From: Deltaproteobacteria bacterium
GTDB lineage: Bacteria; Desulfobacterota; Desulfarculia; Adiutricales; Adiutricaceae
NCBI GenBank assembly: GCA_031269135.1
Contig: JAISZP010000016.1
Location: forward strand, 1 to 15,552
Reading direction: 5' to 3'
DNA length: 15,552 nt
Shown here: positions 1-4,881 of the stretch, piece by piece
Numbering within the stretch: the first letter of the stretch is position 1
Layout of the letters: every line of letters starts with the position of its first letter
Notes under the pieces: generated by a model
Databases searched by the model: none
What the model saw: only the letters and a program-made list of their open reading frames with translations
What the model was told of the DNA's origin: nothing
Program-made: the position numbers and the translations under genes

Positions 1-99
1 ACCGTGATCGTCTGCGCGATTGTGACCATTGTAGCCTCTTTGTGGCCCGTCAGGAAAGCCGTGGACGTCGAGCCGGCGATAGTGCTCAGAGGCGAGTGA
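1..99 (+). CDS. ABC transporter permease, FtsX/MacB type, C-terminal fragment (5' end outside window)
   Basis: The frame is open from the first base and ends at TGA 97-99, giving 32 residues. A hydrophobic stretch (VIVCAIVTIVASLWP) is followed by a short tail, VRKAVDVEPAIVLRGE. This is the usual ending of FtsX-domain permeases of the MacB/LolC-E family: a last transmembrane helix, then a Pro-x-(R/K)-x-A turn, then P-x-x-L-R near the C terminus. The next gene encodes a MacB/LolD-type ATPase, which supports the call. Most of the protein is missing, so the substrate cannot be stated. Lipoprotein release, macrolide or peptide export are all possible. Confidence 0.65.
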   Translation, partial: TVIVCAIVTIVASLWPVRKAVDVEPAIVLRGE

Positions 100-142
100 A
101 GAAGTTTGGGAACATTGCAAGATTATCTCGCCTCTCTATGAA

Positions 143-190
143 TTTTCTTTTGAAGGCGTTTTCCTTAGAATGCGTTTTCTTTTGAAGTTT
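143..190 (+). repeat. 16-base tandem repeat, three copies
   Basis: Units 143-158, 159-174 and 175-190 all begin TTTTC-TT and run for exactly 16 bases. Units 1 and 3 share their first 13 bases. The array fills the spacer between the permease and ATPase genes and may displace the ATPase gene's leader. It has the same period as the large array at 3924-4067 but an unrelated sequence. Confidence 0.7.
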
Positions 191-228
191 TTGGTTTTTC
201 ATTTTCAGCTATTTTAAAAGAGTAAAAA

Positions 229-960
229 ATGACCGATATCTTGGAAATTGAAGGGGTCTCGAAGATCTACGGCTCAGTGAAAGCCTTGGACGCCGTTTCG
301 GTAAACGTGCCGCCAGGGCAGTGGCTGGCCATCATGGGTCCCTCGGGCTCGGGCAAGACCACTTTAATGAATATAATCGGTTGTCTTGACAGCCCCACCA
401 GCGGCAAGGTTTCGCTCGACGGCCTAAGTTTGGACACCTTGTCTTCAAGTGAACTTACAGCCATCCGTAGGGAGGCCATCGGCCTGATATTCCAGCAATT
501 TCATTTGATATCTTATCTCACCGCCCTTGAAAACGTCATGGTGGCTCAGTACTACCACAGTTTAGTCGATGAGGCCGAGGCCATAGAGGCTCTTGGTCGG
601 GTGGGCTTGGGCGACCGCTACAAGCATCTGCCGAGACAACTCTCAGGAGGGGAGCAACAGAGGGTCTGTATCGCCAGGGCCTTGATTAATCACCCTAAGC
701 TGATTCTGGCTGACGAACCCACGGGAAACTTGGATGAAACCAACGAAGGTCTTGTTTTGGATATTCTTCACGATCTCCACGGCCAAGGCAGCACCATCAT
801 AGTGGTGACCCATTCCCCGGAGGTAGCCGAACATGCCGACCGAATCTTGGTTTTAGGGCATGGACGAGTGGTCAGCGACCGCTGCCGAGACGGTTTTGTC
901 GCCGAAAGACAGGGCGAAGAAAACAATGACGATGACGGCGGCGTTAAAGCAATGAACTGA
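229..960 (+). CDS. ABC transporter ATP-binding protein, LolD/MacB family
   Basis: A 243-residue cytoplasmic ATPase that would power the FtsX-type permease ending 129 bases upstream. All the ABC motifs are present: Walker A GPSGSGKT (37-44), Q-loop at FQQFHLI (about 88-94), signature LSGGEQQR (138-145), Walker B LILADEP (158-164) followed by TGNLD, and the switch His in VVTHSPE (H195). TGNLD and the LSGGEQQR form of the signature are typical of the LolD/MacB/FtsE branch. The length fits a stand-alone ATPase. The ribosome-binding site is weak (purine-rich AAAAGAG). The acidic tail (about residues 226-240) is not part of the ABC fold. The partner is inferred from position; lipoprotein trafficking (LolD) and efflux (MacB-type) cannot be told apart. 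Confidence 0.93.
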   Translation: MTDILEIEGVSKIYGSVKALDAVSVNVPPGQWLAIMGPSGSGKTTLMNIIGCLDSPTSGKVSLDGLSLDTLSSSELTAIRREAIGLIFQQFHLISYLTALENVMVAQYYHSLVDEAEAIEALGRVGLGDRYKHLPRQLSGGEQQRVCIARALINHPKLILADEPTGNLDETNEGLVLDILHDLHGQGSTIIVVTHSPEVAEHADRILVLGHGRVVSDRCRDGFVAERQGEENNDDDGGVKAMN

Positions 961-1297
961 CGCTTAAAGATGTTTGGCAAAAGTCGTTGACCAAAAACGA
1001 TTGCTGGGCAATATATAACTGGGCAATGTATAGCTTGGCGATGAAATGTTTGATTCCAGCGAATTTCCTTCCAACTAATCGCCACCGACTCAAACATTTC
1101 TTTTGAGAGACATAATAGTACTCTTGTCTTAAGTAAATTATTTATTTGATATCTAAAAAGACATCAATAAGACAATAATCAGATATTAATTAGATGCGTA
1201 ATTATGGTAATTAAGGCAACAGAAAATGCAAATTTTAAGAAGAAAAAAAGGTCTGCCGTCAAAAATAGAGTCGCGTCTCTTTTTTTTTATAACACTC
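961..1297. other. Non-coding spacer after the ABC genes
   Basis: I see no credible gene. At 1006-1050 there are three 15-base tandem units beginning GGGCAAT or TGGCGAT (the third is diverged). They are followed by a possible terminator (1043-1104) and then about 200 very AT-rich bases (roughly 1105-1300) leading into the promoter at 1298. The AT-rich part may act as a UP-like element or simply be eroded sequence. Confidence 0.6.
1043..1104 (+). terminator. Possible terminator of the ABC transporter genes
   Basis: A perfect 11-bp inverted repeat (GAAATGTTTGA at 1043-1053, TCAAACATTTC at 1090-1100) is followed by four T. The loop is long (36 bases), so efficiency is uncertain. A second perfect 7-bp pair (TGGCGAT 1036-1042, ATCGCCA 1078-1084) crosses it. 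Confidence 0.4.
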
Positions 1298-1326
1298 TTG
1301 ACAATAAATCCAGTTTAATTTATTAT
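1298..1326 (+). promoter_or_regulatory. Near-consensus sigma-70 promoter for the small exported protein
   Basis: TTGACA (1298-1303) matches the -35 consensus exactly. A 17-base spacer leads to TATTAT (1321-1326), five of six matches to the -10 consensus. The predicted start is near 1333, leaving a leader of about 145 bases. The DNA upstream is very AT-rich. This is the best promoter in the window and suggests abundant mRNA. Confidence 0.75.
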
Positions 1327-1336
1327 CTCGCAAAGT

Positions 1337-1409
1337 TTGTCGCCAAGACTTCCTAACTTTTTTATGCCTCCATACAGGGCGGGCAATATGGGGAAGTTTT
1401 GGGCGACAA
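1337..1409 (+). promoter_or_regulatory. Long stem-loop at the mRNA 5' end
   Basis: Bases 1337-1353 pair with 1392-1409: eight pairs (TTGTCGCC with GGCGACAA), one bulged G at 1401, then nine pairs including one G-T wobble. The loop is 1355-1390. The stem begins within a few bases of the predicted transcription start and ends about 67 bases before the start codon. A stable 5'-terminal stem of this kind protects mRNAs such as E. coli ompA from decay; that role is inferred here. Confidence 0.6.
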
Positions 1410-1476
1410 TAGGATTTTGGGGCGGAATAGTTTCGCCTCATTTTTATTCACAATCTTTTCTTTTTGGAGGCAACAG

Positions 1477-1851
1477 ATGATTAAAAAATTTGGTTTACTG
1501 CTACTAGTTCTCGTCATTGGCGCTATTTTCTCCACCGCTCTTATGGCTCAAAAAACAACCCCCATCACTAAGGCAGACGTTGATCTTTTCCTTAAACTGT
1601 CTGCAATCGCAGATCCTATGGAAAGAGCCACTGCCATGTCTCAAGCGGGAAAACCTGAGGAGCTTCCTGATATCACCACTAAACAAGGCCTTATTACAGC
1701 TTTAGGCGCTTATTTAGGCAATCCGCAAATGACGGAAGACGCCATTAAAGCCGCTTTGCCTCAACTTAACGTCACTGAAGAAGAATACGCAGTCATACTT
1801 GAACAAAAGGATGCCGTCGTTGAAGCCGCTAAGGCAGTTATGCCTCAATAA
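1477..1851 (+). CDS. Small exported protein of unknown family (124 aa)
   Basis: I do not recognise the family. The protein starts at ATG 1477, chosen because GGAGG (1466-1470) lies six bases upstream and a signal peptide begins right there; the frame stays open further upstream without a ribosome-binding site. The N terminus is a Sec signal: MIKK, a hydrophobic core (about 5-20), and a probable cut after A24 (ALMA-Q). There is no lipobox Cys. The mature part of about 100 residues has no Cys and looks helical, with a hydrophobic/acidic pattern near the C terminus. It is probably periplasmic or envelope-associated. It stands alone with a near-consensus promoter, a 5' hairpin and a strong terminator, so it looks like an abundant monocistronic product. 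Its codons seem more A/T-ending than its neighbours' (by eye). Confidence 0.85.
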   Translation: MIKKFGLLLLVLVIGAIFSTALMAQKTTPITKADVDLFLKLSAIADPMERATAMSQAGKPEELPDITTKQGLITALGAYLGNPQMTEDAIKAALPQLNVTEEEYAVILEQKDAVVEAAKAVMPQ

Positions 1852-1891
1852 CATTTATTCAAGTTCATATTTTTGAGTATTTAATATAAGG

Positions 1892-1929
1892 CCATCTCCC
1901 GTGAATTAAAAGCGGGAGATGGTTTTTTT
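1892..1929 (+). terminator. Rho-independent terminator of the small exported protein gene
   Basis: A perfect 10-bp stem (CCATCTCCCG 1892-1901, CGGGAGATGG 1913-1922) with an 11-base loop is followed directly by seven T (1923-1929). It lies 40 bases after the stop codon. Confidence 0.92.
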
Positions 1930-2520
1930 GTTCTTGCTTGAATTGGGCCTTACATGTGAAGCAAGCCTGCGAAGGATCTTATAATCTCGCCTGAATATCT
2001 TTGATGTCCGATGAGGGTCCCGACTAATAATCATCAGGTGTTTAGCTTGGTGTTGACCTCTTCGGACCTGGTGGGGTAAAATCACTATTCGTTAGGTCTC
2101 TTCGCTAAGATTAAGAGTGCTTCAGGCCTACCCTCAACTTAAGCGGGAGGTTCGCAAAACCATGCGGGTGAGCCTATCGAACTCTTCCGCTGATAGTCTC
2201 TGGCCGCAAGCTCAAGAAACCTTCGGGCGCGAGCGCGCCTGTCGGCACGATCGCAGCTTCGAGCGCATTCGCGCCTTCCGGCACGATCGGAAAAGGCCGA
2301 ATCAAACCCCCGACTCCAGCGTTTTGAGATGAGATTTCCGAATGGTTATGGATTCCAATAGCTTCAACGGTAGTTATCTCCTTTTAACCACTCAATTAAA
2401 CAACTCCCCGGAACTGCACCAATCATCTTTTAGAGAGCGGCGATAAGTGTCAACATATGTTTAAAGCCGGAGCGCGATTGTTTTCAGCGGCTTTAGTAGT
2501 GGATTGCCTGCGAGGATTCT
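1930..2520. other. Non-coding spacer upstream of dnaB
   Basis: I see no credible gene in these roughly 590 bases. The segment 2225-2290 is GC-rich and contains two copies of CGGCACGATCG about 27 bases apart, each near GAGCGC. A frame open from GTG 2117 to 2332 has no ribosome-binding site and runs through this repeat, so I do not call it. A possible promoter for dnaB is at 2053-2082. Confidence 0.55.
2053..2082 (+). promoter_or_regulatory. Possible sigma-70 promoter for dnaB
   Basis: TTGACC (2053-2058), an 18-base spacer and TAAAAT (2077-2082): five of six matches at each box. It lies about 440 bases before dnaB, so the leader would be long. Confidence 0.4.
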
Positions 2521-3921
2521 ATGACGGGACCAATAGAAGATAGTAACCATAACCCTTCACTCTCCAAACCTGATTTAGATGTGGAGCGCTCTCTTTTAGG
2601 GGCGATCTTGGCCGATGTCTTTGAGGCCCTGCCTTTGACTATGGAAGCTAAACTGGCGCCTACCGATTTTTTCCATGCGCCTCATGGAGAGATCTATAAA
2701 ATGATAATTTCTCTCTATGATTCAGGAAAACCGGTCGATGTCACTTCCGTCAACGACGGGCTAAGAACTAAAGGCGTGTTGGCCTCGGTCGGCGGCGCTT
2801 CGTATGTGGCGGAGTTGTGGGACCACTTTGGGGTGCCTGGTCATGTCGGCTACTACGCCAAGTTGATAATAGATCGAGCCATGCTCAGAACTATTTTAAA
2901 CATTACTCAAGATATATCCCTAAAGTGCCGCTCCAATCCCCCTTCGGTAGTCGACGTCTTAGATGAAGCGGAGGCGGCCATCTACAAAGTCCGAGACGAC
3001 CGCAGCAGCAGTCGTTTGGTGGCCATCTCGACTCAGATGACCAGTTTTTTCGACAAGATCACTGATTTAAGACTTCATAAAGGCGGCATAACCGGCCAAC
3101 CTACCGGCTATGCTCATCTCGACCGTTTAACCGGCGGATTCCAAAAGACCGACCTCATCATACTCGGCGGGCGCCCAGGGATGGGAAAAACCTCTTTAGC
3201 CTTAAACTTAGCCATAAATGTGGCCATACCCTCTCAAAGAGAGGATAAAAAGGATCTGCCGGCCTCGCCGGTGGTCATCTTTAGTTTAGAGATGGGCACG
3301 GAGCAGGTACTGCAAAGGTTATTGTGCCAGATCGGGCAACACAACCTTTTAGAGTTGAGAACCGGTCGAATAAGCGACGAAGAGATCGGGAAACTGACCT
3401 CGACCGCGTCGCTTTTGCGTAATTCTCCAATTTTCATAGACGATACCGCCGCCATAAGGCCGTTGGAACTTCGGGCGAAGACGAGGCGCCTGCAAAGTCA
3501 GCTTAGAAACCAGGGTCAACAATTGGGTCTGGTGGTGGTTGATTACCTTCAGCTGATGCGTCCTAACGGCAAGCACAACAACCGTGAGCAAGAGATAAGC
3601 GAGATAAGCGGCTCGCTGAAATCCTTGGCTAAAGAACTCGACGTCCCGGTGTTGACTTTGTCGCAACTCAAGCGCGCTGACGCATCCGAACCGAGTTTGT
3701 CGGATTTAAGGGAGAGTGGAGCCATAGAACAGGATGCCGATATCGTATTTTTTGTGTTGCGACGTGAATTGCTGAAACAAGACAACCCGGACCTTAAGGG
3801 ACAGGCTGAACTGCAACTTAAAAAACACAGAAACGGCCCTACCGGCGTAGTTTACATGCACTTTAAGCAGCATTGCACCTCGTTTCTCCCTGCCACTAAT
3901 TTTCATCCTATATCGAGTTGA
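2521..3921 (+). CDS. dnaB: Replicative DNA helicase DnaB
   Basis: The hexameric helicase that unwinds DNA at the replication fork and recruits primase. At 466 residues it is close to the usual 450-475. The N-terminal helical domain (about 18-120) has the familiar start DVERSLLGAIL and a motif like GEIYKMIISL. The RecA-like motor follows: Walker A GRPGMGKT (217-224), then VVIFSLEMGTEQVLQRLL, Walker B ending in Asp341 (GLVVVDYLQLM), then SQLKR and SDLRESGAIEQDAD, and the C-terminal KKHRNGPTGVVYMHF segment. GAGG (2512-2515) sits five bases before the ATG. In many bacteria dnaB lies beside rplI; here it stands alone between long spacers. No intein or truncation is visible. The stop codon is followed after two bases by a nine-copy tandem repeat. 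Confidence 0.97.
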   Translation: MTGPIEDSNHNPSLSKPDLDVERSLLGAILADVFEALPLTMEAKLAPTDFFHAPHGEIYKMIISLYDSGKPVDVTSVNDGLRTKGVLASVGGASYVAELWDHFGVPGHVGYYAKLIIDRAMLRTILNITQDISLKCRSNPPSVVDVLDEAEAAIYKVRDDRSSSRLVAISTQMTSFFDKITDLRLHKGGITGQPTGYAHLDRLTGGFQKTDLIILGGRPGMGKTSLALNLAINVAIPSQREDKKDLPASPVVIFSLEMGTEQVLQRLLCQIGQHNLLELRTGRISDEEIGKLTSTASLLRNSPIFIDDTAAIRPLELRAKTRRLQSQLRNQGQQLGLVVVDYLQLMRPNGKHNNREQEISEISGSLKSLAKELDVPVLTLSQLKRADASEPSLSDLRESGAIEQDADIVFFVLRRELLKQDNPDLKGQAELQLKKHRNGPTGVVYMHFKQHCTSFLPATNFHPISS

Positions 3922-3923
3922 CA

Positions 3924-4067
3924 AGCAGACTTTCGACCGAGCAGATTTTCGACCGAGCAGATTTTCGACAGAACAGACTTTCGACGGAGCAGATTTTCGA
4001 CAGAACAGACTTTCAATAGAGCAGACTTTCGACGGAGCCGACTTTCCACTGAACTGATTTCCGACTG
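3924..4067 (+). repeat. 16-base tandem repeat, nine copies (minisatellite)
   Basis: Nine contiguous units of exactly 16 bases starting at 3924, consensus AGCAGAYTTTCGACNG. The first seven differ at only a few positions; units 8 and 9 are more diverged. Because 16 is not a multiple of 3, the array cannot be a simple protein repeat. It starts two bases after the dnaB stop codon. Confidence 0.92.
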
Positions 4068-4099
4068 AATTCGCCCAGAGAGAGCCGCAAAAAAAACGC

Positions 4100-4174
4100 T
4101 GCGGAAAACTCAAGGTGCGGAATCTATAAGTGCGGAATCTATAGCTACGGAATCATAGCTATGGAAAAATAGGC
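4100..4174 (+). repeat. 14- to 16-base tandem repeat, about five copies
   Basis: Units begin near 4100, 4116, 4131, 4146 and 4160, with the core TGCGGAATCTATA most complete in the second and third. The unit is unrelated to the 16-base array just upstream but has nearly the same period. Confidence 0.75.
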
Positions 4175-4215
4175 ATAAAAAAGCGCTCTAAGCTCCTAGG
4201 CTGCCTAAGCTTTAA

Positions 4216-4271
4216 GCTCCAAGGCTTGAACTCCAAGCCTTGAGCTCCAAGCCTTAAACTCTAGCTCCTAA
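4216..4271 (+). repeat. 14-base tandem repeat, four copies, partly palindromic
   Basis: Units at 4216-4229, 4230-4243, 4244-4257 and 4258-4271 follow the pattern (G/A)CTCCAAGCCTTGA. The first carries the inverted core AAGGCTTG, so units 1 and 2 can form an 8-bp hairpin (4221-4228 with 4234-4241). More degenerate AAGCT-rich copies extend upstream to about 4184. Confidence 0.75.
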
Positions 4272-4484
4272 GCTTTTGTCGCCACAGTCGATAGCTCAGT
4301 CGTAATGCTCTTTATTCAGTCCTATCGACACTGTTCGCCTGAAGCCTAAGTTCAACTTGAAGATTTGCTCGGCGGCATTTGGAGCGTTCGCGCCCCCCAG
4401 GCAAAACAACGTCATGACAAGTAAATCCATCGCCCTGGGCTGACTGACGAAAGTTCCCGGAATAAATTCAACTTTTGAGTGGAC

Positions 4485-4563
4485 AAAAAAGCGCGTCTGT
4501 GGTAGATCCACTCCAGAGAGTCGTCGCAAACAAGTTTTGACTGCTCTGGCGAGCGCCTTTTTT
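4485..4563 (+). ncRNA. Candidate structured RNA with a three-way junction and 3' T run
   Basis: Hand pairing gives an outer stem in which 4485-4494 (AAAAAAGCGC) pairs with 4553-4563, ten pairs with one bulged C at 4557. Inside it are a small hairpin (GTGG 4499-4502, CCAC 4508-4511) and a long one (4513-4522 with 4539-4549, ten pairs with one bulged G, 16-base loop). The 3' strand of the outer stem ends in six T, so it could also act as a terminator. No clear promoter was found upstream and I do not recognise a known RNA family. Confidence 0.35.
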
Positions 4564-4704
4564 AAACGCCGGTTTGGGCGCTTGAGTCCCGCTATCGGTC
4601 GTTTTCGTCTACGTTTGCCTTTTGTCGCAAGGCCGGCTTGAATGCGGGAAAATATGACGGCAAGCCATTTGAGCGCTTAAAAAGCTGGTTTTGACCGTTC
4701 ATAG

Positions 4705-4872
4705 ATGATTTTTGCGGTTAAATGCCGCAAAAACGGCGTTTGCGGCTTTTTCATGCTCAAAAAAAAGGTTCAAGTTTTTTCGTTGAGTTTATATTTAAAT
4801 ATTCAGCAAGAGGCTTCGCCTCGACGCTCTCAACTTTCTCGTCAGATTCAGCTGACGCTAAACAGTTTATAG
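4705..4872 (+). CDS. Possible leader peptide (uORF, 55 codons) upstream of leuS
   Basis: An open frame from ATG 4705 to TAG 4870-4872. It has eight leucine codons (positions 18, 27, 29, 31, 44, 50, 52, 55), and all six leucine codons occur at least once. Its stop overlaps the leuS ribosome-binding site (AGGAAG, 4871-4876), so ribosomes finishing the frame would reach the leuS start. The internal Met at codon 17 is an alternative start. Against it: there is no clear ribosome-binding site for either start, the residues match nothing I know, and most Leu codons come after the hairpins at 4709-4751 rather than before, unlike classical leucine attenuators. This is a speculative call. Confidence 0.25.
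   Translation: MIFAVKCRKNGVCGFFMLKKKVQVFSLSLYLNIQQEASPRRSQLSRQIQLTLNSL
4709..4751 (+). promoter_or_regulatory. Two mutually exclusive hairpins in the leuS leader; the second resembles a terminator
   Basis: Hairpin 1 pairs TTTTTGCGG (4709-4717) with CCGCAAAAA (4725-4733). Hairpin 2 pairs GCCGCAAA (4724-4731) with TTTGCGGC (4739-4746) and is followed by five T (4747-4751). Both are perfect and compete for bases 4725-4731. This is the geometry of an antiterminator/terminator switch about 130 bases before leuS. A simple terminator for an upstream RNA is the alternative. Confidence 0.5.
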
Positions 4873-4881
4873 GAAGTTTTC

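Larger units (their letters stand above)
3922..4704. other. Long non-coding spacer between dnaB and the leuS leader
   Basis: I see no credible gene. From left to right it holds three adjacent tandem arrays (3924-4067, 4100-4174, 4216-4271), an unassigned segment (about 4280-4480), a candidate structured RNA ending in a T run (4485-4563) and about 140 bases before the leuS leader. A frame starting at TTG on the minus strand (4529 to 4296) has no ribosome-binding site and no recognisable protein features. Confidence 0.6.

Noticed and set aside
2117..2332. 71-codon frame starting at GTG
   Set aside because: No ribosome-binding site, Arg-rich composition produced by GC-rich repeated DNA, and no recognisable domain.
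3924..4067. CRISPR array
   Set aside because: The 16-base units are contiguous with no spacers and no cas genes are present.
3706..4113. Minus-strand frame with a repeated Lys/Ser/Cys-rich pattern
   Set aside because: The apparent protein repeat is only the 16-base array read in rotating frames, and the frame continues antisense into dnaB.
4296..4529. 77-codon minus-strand frame starting at TTG
   Set aside because: No ribosome-binding site or recognisable features, and its 5' end overlaps the candidate structured RNA on the other strand.
4642..4680. 12-codon frame as a classical leu leader peptide
   Set aside because: It has only one real Leu run element (a single TTG codon) and no convincing ribosome-binding site.
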